DNA of 55,333 bases from Rufibacter sediminis (GCF_014269285.1 NZ_JACOAF010000006.1:1-55333), one strand, 5' to 3'; shown: positions 8,301 through 17,994, counted from the stretch's first letter. Numbers and translations are program-made. Notes: generated from the sequence alone by a model not told the origin.

Positions 8301-9689
8301 TTAGTACTTCTTCTGTTCAGGAATAAGCACATCTCCTTTTTGGATCATTCTATAGATGGTAGACTTGCCAACTTTGAGTTTGTCTGCCACATACACGACA
8401 TTGTAGTTGTATTTATCCAGATAGCTTTGGACCATTTCATGGATATACTGGTCCAGGGTCTTTTCTTCTGAAGCAGATGAGGAAACGGTCTTCTGAAGCT
8501 GTATATCACTGTCCGTTACCAGATTTGAGTCTGAGAGTACGGCGGCTAATTCTACCACGGCCTTCAGTTCGCGCACGTTACCAGGGTAGAGATGACTCAA
8601 CAGCTTTTTCTGCGCATCTGAGGTAAAGGATTTCTCCTCCAAATCGTTCTGCTTGCAGAAATCTTTCAGGACTTTATGGGCAATCAACAGAATATCATGC
8701 CCCCTTTCCCGTAAAGGCGGTAAATGGATTTGGATCCCGAGCAAGCGGTAAAACAAGTCTTCTCTAAAGTTGCCTTTTTTCACCTCATCCAGAAGGTTCC
8801 GGTGGGTGGCGGTGATAATGCGCACCTCAACCGGAATACTCTTGTTGGACCCAACCGGGGTGACCTCCCGCTCCTGCAAAACGCGCAACAGCTTGGCCTG
8901 CAGGTTGAAGCTCATTTCCCCAATCTCGTCCAGAAAGAGCGTTCCACCGTTTGCTTCCTCAAATTTCCCTACCCTCCGGGAGGTGGCACCCGTGAACGCC
9001 CCCTTCTCATGGCCAAAAAGTTCACTTTCCAGCAGTTCTGAAGGCAAAGCCGCAATATTCACCGCCACAAACGGCATCTTAGATCGGCGCGAATTCTGAT
9101 GGATGGCTTTTGCGATGAGCTCTTTTCCCGTGCCGGTTTCTCCGGTAACGGTCACGTTGATGTTATTGACGGCCGCTTTCTCCACCAGTTGATACACTTT
9201 CTTTATGGGCTCTGAAGAACCCACCAGTTCACTGCCTAAGGAATACTTCTGCTTTACCTCTTTCCGAAGCACCTCCAGTTCCTGTTTCAGAGATCTATTG
9301 TGTTTGATCTTCTCTACAATGCTCCAGAGACGCTCCTTGGTTTCTTCATTCTTGACGATGTAATCATACGCCCCCATCTTCATCAGGCTGACGGCCTTTC
9401 TGATATCTTCCTGTCCAGAAATAATTATAATGTACGAATTAGGGCTCTTTTCCAGAATCTTCTGCAAAACGGCTTCTCCGGTAACAGAAGGCAAATGATA
9501 GTCAAGCGTTATAATAGTGGGAGTTTCTGGTAAACGGCCCAAAAATTCATCTACAGAATTGAACACCTCAACCTGATGGTCTGGATTGGTTGAGAGATGA
9601 TAGCTCAGGAACTGTGAGTACCAGAGGTCATCTTCCAGCACAAAGATTTTTTCAGAAGCGTCATTCTGTAGACTAGACATGGGGATCAA
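8301..9689 (-). CDS. Sigma54-dependent response regulator, NtrC family
   Basis: The 462-residue protein has an N-terminal receiver (LEDDLWYS; Asp in ITLDYHLPS; Lys in DYIVKNEE) and an AAA+ domain. The AAA+ domain has Walker A GETGTGKE (about 182-189), the sigma54-contacting loop GAFTGA (about 229-234), Walker B GGTLFLDEIGEM and an arginine-finger region. A C-terminal helix-turn-helix (VADKLKVGKSTIYRMI) follows. Such proteins, when phosphorylated, oligomerise at enhancer sites and drive open-complex formation by sigma54 RNA polymerase. The best target seen in the window is the promoter at 5737-5751. It shares orientation with the pseudo-kinase (233 bp downstream) and the hybrid kinase (580 bp upstream). 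Confidence 0.93.
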   Translation of the reverse strand: MIPMSSLQNDASEKIFVLEDDLWYSQFLSYHLSTNPDHQVEVFNSVDEFLGRLPETPTIITLDYHLPSVTGEAVLQKILEKSPNSYIIIISGQEDIRKAVSLMKMGAYDYIVKNEETKERLWSIVEKIKHNRSLKQELEVLRKEVKQKYSLGSELVGSSEPIKKVYQLVEKAAVNNINVTVTGETGTGKELIAKAIHQNSRRSKMPFVAVNIAALPSELLESELFGHEKGAFTGATSRRVGKFEEANGGTLFLDEIGEMSFNLQAKLLRVLQEREVTPVGSNKSIPVEVRIITATHRNLLDEVKKGNFREDLFYRLLGIQIHLPPLRERGHDILLIAHKVLKDFCKQNDLEEKSFTSDAQKKLLSHLYPGNVRELKAVVELAAVLSDSNLVTDSDIQLQKTVSSSASEEKTLDQYIHEMVQSYLDKYNYNVVYVADKLKVGKSTIYRMIQKGDVLIPEQKKY

Positions 9690-10269
9690 AAAAATAAAAT
9701 ATCTAATAAAAACAATTAACTTTCCTTTATTGCCAATTTAAGAAAGAATTTGGACAAAAGTTAATCGCACCTCTCCAGGGCTGCATCTATTTATCAGCAG
9801 GAGAAAGTTTGGTAAACATTTATTTTCAAATGAAAGACGCTGAATGGTTTAAGACTTCACTTTGGGTCTGGATTCAGGGCAACACACCCTAGGTATTCTA
9901 CAAGGCACGATGAGCTATAGACATATGAAAGACTAGTTTTATAAGATTGGTTTAGCTGTAGGATGAGGGTGCATTATCATTGGCTGCTTTGAAGGCTTAG
10001 TTGAAGGTTTTACAGGAGCATGTCCAAAGCTAATTTCGCCGTTTGGCGGATCACAAAGCACAAGCAAACCATTCCCCATCCATTCTGAGGGCTCACTCAC
10101 TTTAGCAACATGCTGGTCTGGTTTGATGGTAGGCACTGACTTCCTAAACGTTGAACGTAACAAGTGATGTAGAGGGTCGGCAGTTCAGCCAAGAGCCACA
10201 GCAACCTACAAAAACGTGCTTGATTTCCATTTTGCCCCCTGTCAGTTTGTACTCTGAACCAACAGGTTC
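9690..10269. other. 580-bp gap without a supported gene
   Basis: It lies between the hybrid kinase stop and the sigma54 regulator start. A 74-codon frame at 9939-10163 on the minus strand has an unusual composition (Pro/Lys-rich end) and no recognisable family, so I do not call it. The left part (9690-9760) is AT-rich and should hold the promoter of the sigma54 regulator, but I see no clear -33/-7 pair. Confidence 0.5.
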
Positions 10270-12330
10270 TTAGCAAAGGATCTTATTGGAGTCAATGTGT
10301 TGCAGCACTTTATTAAAAAGGTCTTGTGGAACAAAAGGCTTGGTCAAGTAGTCATTCACGCCGGCCTCTACAATCCGTTTGCGTTCTTTCTCGTTTGCAT
10401 TTGCCGTCAGGGCAATCACTGGTATCTGACATCCGGCTTTTCGCAACGTAGAAACGGTCTGGAAACCGTCTAAATTGGGCATGTAGAGATCCATCAACAC
10501 AAGGTCATACTCATCAGAGTAAATCTTGGTCAGGGCCGCCATTCCATCTTCTGCGGTAGCAACCTCTGCGTGCCAGTTGGTGAGCAACTTGGTGGCAACG
10601 GTCTTGTTCATGAGGTTATCATCTACCACCAATATCTTCACTCCTCTCAGTTTAGTGTAGGGAAGTTTACTCCCGGAAGTTTTAGCGAGGGTCACCAATG
10701 AGGCTTGCGGCTTTACAAATCGTAACCGCACACTGAAGACCGATCCTTCGCCCTCCACACTTTTCACCTGAATACTCCCTTTGTGGAGTTCCACCAGGTT
10801 TTTGGTGATGGAAAGACCAAGCCCGGTACCACCGTATTCCCGGTGCGTGGACGAGCTTACTTGCGTAAAACTCTCAAAAATGCTCATTTGCTTATCGGCC
10901 GGTATCCCGATGCCAGTGTCTGACACAGAGAACTCAAGCACCCACTCCTGGTTTGTCTGGTAGATGACCTCTACTCCCAACTTAACAGAACCGTGCTCCG
11001 TGAATTTAATGGCGTTACTCAGCAGGTTGTTTAAAATCTGCATCAATCTAACCGGGTCTCCGGCAACTTCGGCGGGGGTGCGCGGGTCGATGGAAAGATC
11101 GAAGTTGATTTTCTTCTCCATGGACCGCAAGCAGAGCGCCTGATGCGTGTTCTTCAGGAGATCCTTCAAATGGAAGTTGACCTTCTCCAATTCAACTTTA
11201 CCCGCCTCCATTTTGGAATAGTCAAGCGTATTGTTGATCAAGGCAAGCAGGCTCTGGGAAGAGAAATGAATGGAGTTCAGGTTCTCGCGGTATTCTTCTT
11301 TCATCCCCTCCTCCTGCAAAAGAAGATAGGTCAAGCCCATGATGGCATTAAGGGGAGTCCTGATCTCGTGGCTCAGATAGGAGACGAACTCAGACTTGAT
11401 CTGGGCAGTATGCTCAGCTGCGATCTTTTCACTTACTAAGGCCCTTTCTTTCACCACAAATTCGGTCACGTTCTGAATGGTACCTACCATTCTGGAAACT
11501 TTGGAGTTTCTGGTCACTGATTTGCCCCGGATCCGAATCCAGGTTGATTCTGCCTCCCCCGGCACCTCCACCAGGCAATTCAGTTCCAGACCATTGTTCA
11601 ACAACCCTTGCCAGCCATCCACCAGAAAGCCCCTTCCTTCCTCTGCCACGAACGGCACAAGCGATGTAAAATCTTTCAGGGTGAAGGAAGAAGGAATATG
11701 GAGCAAATCATAGATATACTCTGAACAAAAGAAATCATTGGTTTCTAGCGAATACTCCCAGAAACCTGCTTCCAATAAGGAATTGACCTCTCCGCTCAGA
11801 GCACTGATCTGAGGCAAACTTAGATGCTGGTTTGTGGCGGGAAGCACCTGAACCTGGTCATAGCTAGTCAGGGATGCTCCCAATGGGTAAGATTTAGCTC
11901 CTTGGAACCGGTAGGTGCCATACTGCGGCGGAACGTTCAACGCTGCTTGGCCGCCAGCTACTCCTTCCGTGAAATTCCCCCTGACTGAATTATCTCTGAA
12001 AACGTAAAACCCTGACTGCGTAGGCGAACCATGCTGAAACGGCGCCCCTAGTTCTAATCGCTCACTCACCCCTAACCACTTTCTTTTCCAGGATTTATCT
12101 GTTGAATAGGCCAAAAAGGCAAACCATTGCTCTCCAACGATAGCAACTACAGACTTGATTACTTGGTTAAAACTGCTGAGCGATAAAGAAGGAGAAGGGA
12201 TTTGGAAAATGGTGTCTAATCCCTCTAAATGCTTAGTATAATAAGAATCTTTAGCAGTTCTTGGGAATTGCAAGGACTGCCACTCATTCAAATCTTGTGA
12301 TTCATTTACGGAGATCGGAGCAGACTTCAT
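10270..12330 (-). CDS. Hybrid sensor histidine kinase (PAS, HisKA, HATPase, receiver)
   Basis: The 686-residue protein has no membrane segment, so it senses inside the cell. An N-terminal region of about 190 residues of unknown fold precedes a PAS/PAC unit (about 190-310). Then come an intact H-box (SYLSHEIRTPLNAIMG, His about 324), N-box (ILNNLLSNAIKFT), G1 (VSDTGIGI) and G2 (GGTGLGLSI), and a complete receiver (VDDN; LVLMDLYMPNLDG, Asp about 614; LTKPF). It has no HPt of its own. The HPt needed for a His-Asp-His-Asp relay exists in the pseudo-kinase at 6185-8068, so the two probably work together and feed the NtrC-type regulator. That link is inferred from domain complementarity and adjacency. 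Confidence 0.92.
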   Translation of the reverse strand: MKSAPISVNESQDLNEWQSLQFPRTAKDSYYTKHLEGLDTIFQIPSPSLSLSSFNQVIKSVVAIVGEQWFAFLAYSTDKSWKRKWLGVSERLELGAPFQHGSPTQSGFYVFRDNSVRGNFTEGVAGGQAALNVPPQYGTYRFQGAKSYPLGASLTSYDQVQVLPATNQHLSLPQISALSGEVNSLLEAGFWEYSLETNDFFCSEYIYDLLHIPSSFTLKDFTSLVPFVAEEGRGFLVDGWQGLLNNGLELNCLVEVPGEAESTWIRIRGKSVTRNSKVSRMVGTIQNVTEFVVKERALVSEKIAAEHTAQIKSEFVSYLSHEIRTPLNAIMGLTYLLLQEEGMKEEYRENLNSIHFSSQSLLALINNTLDYSKMEAGKVELEKVNFHLKDLLKNTHQALCLRSMEKKINFDLSIDPRTPAEVAGDPVRLMQILNNLLSNAIKFTEHGSVKLGVEVIYQTNQEWVLEFSVSDTGIGIPADKQMSIFESFTQVSSSTHREYGGTGLGLSITKNLVELHKGSIQVKSVEGEGSVFSVRLRFVKPQASLVTLAKTSGSKLPYTKLRGVKILVVDDNLMNKTVATKLLTNWHAEVATAEDGMAALTKIYSDEYDLVLMDLYMPNLDGFQTVSTLRKAGCQIPVIALTANANEKERKRIVEAGVNDYLTKPFVPQDLFNKVLQHIDSNKILC

Positions 12331-13371
12331 AAATAATGCCTTTATTTATTCCCTTGGTCAAATATACAATAAAATATTAGTTAAGTTAATTAACCGCCAT
12401 ATATTTTAAAATTTATTACAGAATAATTATGATTTTTGTTCTATTTATAGATCATTTCATTAGTAGAATACAATTCTTTACGGCTCTATAAAATAATAAA
12501 GTTTATATTAAAAATTAATATATTCCTTAAGATAAAGCCTATCACTTTGCAATTTTGTGCTTATCAATCCTGTTATCTGTCTCCAATTATCAAATCTCTA
12601 AAGCTCAGTTAAAGTGTTACATCAACTGATTCATTTGAAGACCGGTAAAAGCTTAATTAAAAACAATTTGATTTTTAAGGACTTAGGCATTCACGGGAAC
12701 ACCAGGAGAGTTTGCACCAGAATGACAGCCCCCCTCACCATCCCATTGCAGAGACTATCTTCTGCCGAAGCTACTTACAAGGCAGATCAATATAAACGAA
12801 GCGGGTGTAAAAGGTTTCGTAAACGGCCGATTATATTATTAGCCAAACCAGTACACGAACCCAGACGCACGATGCCTAGAAGGATCGTGATTGGTTAGGG
12901 AAGGAAACATAGCCTATGAATATGCCTCAATCCATCAGCTGTACTGCGACCATACTAATAGAGCATCCGGTCTATACCATTACTAGATGAGATCAGGCTT
13001 CAGCAGATAGCTCGTTCCTTCGTCTTCTACATCCCCCCTGCTCAAAGCAAGCCGCTGATTTGCTTTTCACCGGAACAATTTCCATCTTAGAATTTAAATG
13101 TATAAAATACACTTATATCACTAATCAGTTGTGATGTCAAACCATTGGGACTTACTGTTTCCCGGATCAGCTCCGGAAAGACAGCTTTGATCAGAGAAAA
13201 TGAAATTGCGCTGAATTCAAGTCCGGCAAACTGTCCGATGTTGCAGCCCGCTGTCTCTACTCCAAAGAAGCGATTTAGCAGAAAAAGTCAGTAGCACCAT
13301 ATCGTTCAAACCTGAGCACCCACTCCGTGCAGCGGTTTAGAGCACATGTAAAAACCGATGGAACTAGTTAA

Positions 13372-13428
13372 CAGGAGGAAGAAAGGAAGGCAGGAGGAAG
13401 AAAGGAAGGCAGGAGGAAGAAAGGAAGG
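13372..13428. repeat. Tandem repeat, three exact copies of a 19-bp purine unit
   Basis: The unit CAGGAGGAAGAAAGGAAGG occurs three times head to tail at 13372, 13391 and 13410. All bases but the C are purines on the plus strand. Such tracts vary in copy number by slippage. It lies about 260 bp upstream of the GH51 start. Confidence 0.95.
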
Positions 13429-13501
13429 CAGTAAGATCCGGCAACGGGGTTCCTCTGTTTTAGAGCTGCTTTTTCAAAAGTCATGCGAAATCAAGGGCCG
13501 G

Positions 13502-13541
13502 GTTCTTTTAGCCTGTTTTTAGAAAAACACCCCTAAAACAG
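13502..13541. repeat. Palindromic intergenic repeat, copy 2
   Basis: A CTTTTAG left arm and CCCCTAAAACAG right arm surround TTTTTAGAAAAA. It lies between divergently transcribed genes, so a terminator role is unlikely. A degenerate half copy precedes it at about 13455. Confidence 0.7.
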
Positions 13542-13688
13542 TACTGGACATCGGTTCTATTTGAAAAGGTATAATGGCAGAGGTTTCAGGAGATCGCTTC
13601 TGCAGATGTAGCAGAGTGGCAAGGCAAAGAGACGGGGAATACATTCTGGCGTGCTCTGCTTTCTAGTAGATGAGTAAAATATAAACGT

Positions 13689-16313
13689 ATGTTGAGTTTT
13701 AACATGGGGAAAAAAATAATTCTGTCAGGTTTCATCTGGGGCATATTGTCGCAGGCTACCGTAGCTGGAGCGGCAACGGTTCTTAATGAGCCAGATTCTG
13801 TCAATCTTCTGTCGTATGGCACAGCCAAAAACAACAGCCACAACGGCCTGCATTTCGCCTGGAGCCGTGACAAGAAGAATTGGAGCAGCATTGGGAACGA
13901 GTTCAGCTACCTGAAATCAGACTACGGCCGCTGGGGTTCTGAAAAGCGGATGATGACGCCGGTGGTCTTCCGGGGGCCGGACGGCCAATGGCAATGTGTC
14001 TGGGGCCTGAATGAGCGGGAAAAACTCTTTGCCCACGCGTCCTCCAAGGATTTGGTGTACTGGGGCCGGCAAAGCTACCCCGAGGTGAAAAAAGGCACCA
14101 ACGTGCTTCGGCCGGTGGTGCAGTATGACGCCAAATCGGCTCAGTACACGATCACCTACACCGATGCCGCCGGCAAGTACTACCGCGTCACCACCAAAGA
14201 ATTCAAGACGTACAGCCCGGTTACCGAGGTATCGGCAGCGGAATACAAGAGCGCGAACCAGACGGTTGCTTTGCCAGGCGGCGAGGTGGCCGGCCAAGTG
14301 CACCGAGTAGCCTGGCCTGAGGTTGACCAGCTGATTAAAACCTATGAGCTGAAACAATACAAGAGCAGCCAATACGGCGAGACTACCGCGCAAGATGCCC
14401 AGCGCTTTGCCGGATTAAAACCCGTGGAAGCCAAAATCTCGTTGCAAGCAGCGAATTCCAAACCCATCAGTGACCTGCTGGTGGGGGTTTTCTTTGAAGA
14501 CCTCAACTACGCGGCTGACGGCGGGCTGTATGCCGAACTGATCCAGAACCGGGATTTTGAATATGACCCCAGTGACAAAGAAGGCCATGACAAAAACTGG
14601 ACCAGCACCCATTCCTGGTCTCTGAAAGGAGATAACACCACCCTGGCCATTGAAACGGCCGCTCCGGTGCACCCCAACAACCCGCACTACGCCGTACTGG
14701 ACACCAAAGTACCGGGGGCAGCCCTAGCAAACACTGGCTTTGACGGAATCGCCGTGAAGAAAGGAGAACGCTACACTTTCTCCCTCTTCACCAAACAACT
14801 GCAAGGCAAAGCCGGCAAGTTACAGGTGCGTCTGGTGAGTGACAAGCTGGGCGTACTGGCCCAAACCACGGTGAACACCTCCGCCAAGGGTTGGAAAACC
14901 GCCACCGCCGTGCTCACTCCTTCGGCCCAGGCCGCCGATGCGCGTCTGGAGGTGCAGCCCCTCAGCGCCGGGCGCGTGGCTTTAGACATGTTTTCCTTGT
15001 TTCCGCAGAAGACCTTCAAAGGCCGGAAGAATGGCCTGCGGGCCGATTTAGCCCAGACCATCGCCGATCTTCACCCCCGCTTCGTCCGTTTCCCGGGAGG
15101 CTGCGTGGCGCACGGCGACGGATTGGGCAACATCTACCACTGGAAAAACACCATCGGGCCGCTGGAAGCCCGCAAGCCCCAGCGCAATCTGTGGGGCTAC
15201 CACCAAACCGCCGGGTTAGGCTATTTTGAGTACTTTCAGTTCTGCGAAGACGTAGGTGCCATTCCGGTGCCGGTAGTGGCTGCGGGAGTTCCCTGCCAGA
15301 ATTCAGGCGTGGGCGGCGGCGGTCAGCAGGGCGGCATCCCGATGAGTGAGATGGGCGCCTACGTGCAGGACATCCTTGACTTGGTGGAGTATGCCAACGG
15401 CAGTGTGCACACCAAATGGGGCAAGAAGCGTGCTGAGGCCGGCCACCCCGAGCCTTTCAATCTGAAATACATAGGCGTGGGCAATGAGGACCTCATCACT
15501 GATGTGTTCGAGGAGCGCTTCACCATGATCTACAAGGCCTTGCAGGATAAACACCCCGAAATCACGGTCATAGGTACCGTAGGTCCTTTTTCCGAGGGCA
15601 CCGATTATGTAGAAGGCTGGCAGATTGCGTCTAAACTGAACATTCCCATCGTAGATGAGCATTACTATCAGCCGCCGGGCTGGTTTATCCATAACCAGGA
15701 CTACTATGACCGGTATGATCGATCCAAGTCCAAAGTGTACCTGGGAGAATACGCCGCGCACTTGCCCGGCCGCCCCAACAACCTGGAAACGGCCCTGGCC
15801 GAAGCCCTTTACCTCACCAGCGTAGAGCGCAACGGCGACATTGTGAGCATGGCCTCCTACGCGCCGCTGCTGGCCAAAGAAGGACACACGCAATGGAACC
15901 CAGACCTGATCTACTTCAACAACACCGAAGTGAAACCTACTGTGGGCTACGAAGTGCAGAAACTGTTCGGGCAAAACGCCGGCACAGATTATCTGCCCAG
16001 CACCGTCCAGCTGTCCAACAACCAGGAGGCCGTCCGCAAACGCATTGCGGTATCGGTGGTGCGAGACGTCAAAAGCAAAGACCTGATTGTGAAAATGGTG
16101 AACCTCTTGCCGGTGCCCGTGGCTACGTCACTGGATTTGGCGGGATTCAATATGGCTGGCGCCAAAGCGGTGAAAACAGTTTTGCAAGGCAACCCAACCG
16201 ATAAAAATCTGAAGCCTTCGGCAACCACGCTGACCCTCGCTGACTCCACCAACACAGAGTTACCGGCTTATTCCTGCACGGTCCTCCGGATAAAAAATAA
16301 ATCGAGCAAATAG
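13689..16313 (+). CDS. GH51 alpha-L-arabinofuranosidase with N-terminal propeller-like module
   Basis: A signal peptide (MGKKIILSGFIWGILSQA, with a second start at 13704) is followed by about 220 residues resembling GH43-type propeller blades (WSRDKKNWSSI, SSKDLVYWGR) without an obvious catalytic set. Next come a GH51 N-terminal region with a carbohydrate-binding-like jelly roll (about 265-440) and the GH51 barrel. In the barrel VRFPGGC, the acid/base in GVGNEDL (Glu600) and the nucleophile in YLGEYAAH (Glu687) are visible. The enzyme removes L-arabinofuranosyl side chains from arabinoxylan or arabinan in the periplasm or outside. It is the first plus-strand gene of the hemicellulose locus. 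At 874 residues it is longer than a plain GH51 (500-660) because of the N-terminal module. Confidence 0.93.
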   Translation: MLSFNMGKKIILSGFIWGILSQATVAGAATVLNEPDSVNLLSYGTAKNNSHNGLHFAWSRDKKNWSSIGNEFSYLKSDYGRWGSEKRMMTPVVFRGPDGQWQCVWGLNEREKLFAHASSKDLVYWGRQSYPEVKKGTNVLRPVVQYDAKSAQYTITYTDAAGKYYRVTTKEFKTYSPVTEVSAAEYKSANQTVALPGGEVAGQVHRVAWPEVDQLIKTYELKQYKSSQYGETTAQDAQRFAGLKPVEAKISLQAANSKPISDLLVGVFFEDLNYAADGGLYAELIQNRDFEYDPSDKEGHDKNWTSTHSWSLKGDNTTLAIETAAPVHPNNPHYAVLDTKVPGAALANTGFDGIAVKKGERYTFSLFTKQLQGKAGKLQVRLVSDKLGVLAQTTVNTSAKGWKTATAVLTPSAQAADARLEVQPLSAGRVALDMFSLFPQKTFKGRKNGLRADLAQTIADLHPRFVRFPGGCVAHGDGLGNIYHWKNTIGPLEARKPQRNLWGYHQTAGLGYFEYFQFCEDVGAIPVPVVAAGVPCQNSGVGGGGQQGGIPMSEMGAYVQDILDLVEYANGSVHTKWGKKRAEAGHPEPFNLKYIGVGNEDLITDVFEERFTMIYKALQDKHPEITVIGTVGPFSEGTDYVEGWQIASKLNIPIVDEHYYQPPGWFIHNQDYYDRYDRSKSKVYLGEYAAHLPGRPNNLETALAEALYLTSVERNGDIVSMASYAPLLAKEGHTQWNPDLIYFNNTEVKPTVGYEVQKLFGQNAGTDYLPSTVQLSNNQEAVRKRIAVSVVRDVKSKDLIVKMVNLLPVPVATSLDLAGFNMAGAKAVKTVLQGNPTDKNLKPSATTLTLADSTNTELPAYSCTVLRIKNKSSK

Positions 16314-16340
16314 ACAACTTGTAAAAGGCGGAGGCTCCTC

Positions 16341-16379
16341 CTGTTTTAAGTGCGGATTTAGAAAAGCAGCCCCAAAACG
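16341..16379. repeat. Palindromic intergenic repeat, copy 3
   Basis: CTGTTTTAAG and CCCCAAAACG arms around GGATTTAGAAAAGC. It is the first of three copies in the 409-bp convergent gap 16314-16722, which holds no gene. Confidence 0.6.
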
Positions 16380-16403
16380 TATTTAACTGGCCCGGGAAGC
16401 AAA

Positions 16404-16446
16404 GCTGTTTCTGGCCTCTTTTCAGAAATTTGGCCCTAAAACAGGC
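16404..16446. repeat. Palindromic intergenic repeat, copy 4
   Basis: GCTGTTTCTGGCC and GGCCCTAAAACAGG arms around TCTTTTCAGAAATT. Second of three copies in the same gap. Confidence 0.7.
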
Positions 16447-16545
16447 GTGCTGTCTGGCTTGAGATCAGGGATAAACTTGCGGCAAATGAAACGTATCTAC
16501 CAACATCCGTCGCTTTTTGCCGTGTCTTGGACAAGCGCATCCGCG

Positions 16546-16586
16546 ACTGCTTTCAGGCTACTTTTGTAAAACGAGGCCTAAAACAG
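16546..16586. repeat. Palindromic intergenic repeat, copy 5
   Basis: CTGCTTTCAGGC and GGCCTAAAACAG arms around TACTTTTGTAAAACG. Third copy in the gap between the GH51 and GH43 genes. Confidence 0.65.
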
Positions 16587-16722
16587 CTATTATGCCGTTG
16601 GCAAACGAAACCTCTGCACGACAGCTAGAGGAAACCCGAAGTATTTCTAACTGGAATAATTTCTGACTCGGAAGATTTGACCGTAGCGAACTTCCAGCGC
16701 TTTTAGAGCTATCCTCCTCCAA

Positions 16723-17724
16723 CTACGGCTTGTAAGGCTTGCCTATCACGAGCTTGTCTCCGGATAAGCTTACCTCAAACAAATGCGGAATACGGACATA
16801 CCGGCCATTGATGTCTTTGTGGCTATGGACGGACATCAACAGTTTGCCCTCCAGTGTGGAGAACAGCATGCCATGGCCGTAGTTGGGCGGCGTAATGGGG
16901 TCTTTCTCCTGAATCCAGGGGCCGTCCAGGGTTCCGCTTTGGGAGTAGGCCACCCCTTGGGTATACACGTCGTAAATCCAGCTGGTCCAGATCATGCCAA
17001 GTCGGCCGGTTCCGGTTTTAAACAGATAAGGGCCATCGGTCACTTTGTTAGGCCTATCTTTGCCGTTTGCGTCTTTCTCGCGGCTCCACGGAGAATCACT
17101 GGCCCTGAACAATACTTTCCCTTTTCCCTTGGAGCCGCTTAAGTCGGGCTTCAGTTCTATCTTCTCCATGGTGCCGTTCAGGTTCTGCAGCCACTCGTAG
17201 CAATACACCATGTAGGGTTTTCCATCTTTGTCCACCCAGAAAGTCCCGTCCAACGTGGGCTGATCGGCGGGCAGATAGGTAGGATCCTGCATTGGCACGT
17301 AAGGACCATCGGGTTTGTCGCTGACCAGCACGTGGCTGGCGCGGCGCTCAATGACGTTTCCCTGCACCGTATCAATCTTGACGGCCTGGTTGGTGAAGGT
17401 GGCGAAGTAGTAGTACTTGTTTTTATACGGATGGATCTCGGCGGCCCAGATCATCGGCTTGGGGCCCATCCAAGAGTTCGGATCTGTCTGGGCAACCTTA
17501 TAAGGCCCTTCCCAGGTTTTCATATTCTTGCTTTTCCACAACATGCCGCCGGTTCCGGTCATGTAGTAGGTTCTGGTTTTCTGATCGGCTAGAATGAACG
17601 GGTCGCTTAGCACAATGGAATCCATCGGGACATTCTTTTTAACCTGGACGGCTCCTTTCTGCTGCGCCGAAAGCACCAGCGGGAACAACACCGCACACAC
17701 CATCATCCACCAATTACGTTTCAT
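16723..17724 (-). CDS. GH43 family glycoside hydrolase with Asp at the usual general-acid position
   Basis: I start at the Met of MKRNWWMMVCAVLFPLVLSA, a good signal peptide; the frame is open 14 codons further upstream to 17766 without signal-like sequence. The single five-bladed propeller has LSDPFIL (catalytic base Asp), IWAAEIHPYKNKYY and TLDGTFWVDKDGKPYM (pKa-modulating Asp). The position where most GH43 enzymes have a Glu general acid reads VTDGPYLFKTG (Asp about 230). I believe a GH43 subgroup with TDGP at this place exists, so this may be family-typical. Probable role: removal of arabinose or xylose from hemicellulose oligosaccharides. The gene converges with the GH51 gene. Confidence 0.85.
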   Translation of the reverse strand: MKRNWWMMVCAVLFPLVLSAQQKGAVQVKKNVPMDSIVLSDPFILADQKTRTYYMTGTGGMLWKSKNMKTWEGPYKVAQTDPNSWMGPKPMIWAAEIHPYKNKYYYFATFTNQAVKIDTVQGNVIERRASHVLVSDKPDGPYVPMQDPTYLPADQPTLDGTFWVDKDGKPYMVYCYEWLQNLNGTMEKIELKPDLSGSKGKGKVLFRASDSPWSREKDANGKDRPNKVTDGPYLFKTGTGRLGMIWTSWIYDVYTQGVAYSQSGTLDGPWIQEKDPITPPNYGHGMLFSTLEGKLLMSVHSHKDINGRYVRIPHLFEVSLSGDKLVIGKPYKP

Positions 17725-17939
17725 ATTGCACTTGTTTAGAGGTTCGAGCTTGTTTGGATTTGACAAAAGCGTGAGATGCGGGAAGCTATTATGCGATAAC
17801 TAATTCGTGTTTAACATACATGTATCTTATCAGGAATCAAAATCCGAAAGGCTTGCCTCTACTCTGCACCTTATAACATGACAGCAGTCATTGCTCCGTT
17901 CAGAGCAACTAAAATGACTATCACCATTCTGTGATCTCC

Positions 17940-17977
17940 CGTTTTAAGCTTCTTTTTCCAAAAACAAGCCTGAAACA
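17940..17977. repeat. Palindromic intergenic repeat, copy 6
   Basis: CGTTTTAAGC and GCCTGAAACA arms around TTCTTTTTCCAAAAACAA. It lies in the 471-bp divergent gap 17725-18195, which holds no gene and no promoter I can recognise. Confidence 0.6.
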
Positions 17978-17994
17978 TAAACCCCATGAAAACT

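Larger units (their letters stand above)
12331..13688. other. 1358-bp divergent gap between kinase and arabinofuranosidase
   Basis: The first 230 bases are very AT-rich and should hold the promoter of the hybrid kinase. A 94-codon frame at 12614-12898 has no recognisable family and is not called. The rest holds a three-copy 19-bp tandem repeat (13372-13428), a degenerate palindromic repeat (about 13455-13490) and a good one (13502-13541). The promoter of the GH51 gene must lie at the right end, but no clear TAnnTTTG is seen. Confidence 0.5.

Noticed and set aside
9939..10163. 74-codon minus-strand frame between the kinase and the sigma54 regulator
   Set aside because: No recognisable family, odd composition with a Pro/Lys-rich end, and no promoter or operon context. 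Chance frame is more likely.
12614..12898. 94-codon plus-strand frame in the 1358-bp gap
   Set aside because: Basic, low-information product with no family features, in a gap with decayed repeats. It could be a worn-out gene, but I cannot support it.
13689..14350. N-terminal part of the GH51 protein as a full second GH43 catalytic domain
   Set aside because: It shows propeller-like blades, but I cannot find the three acidic catalytic residues and it is too short for a complete domain.
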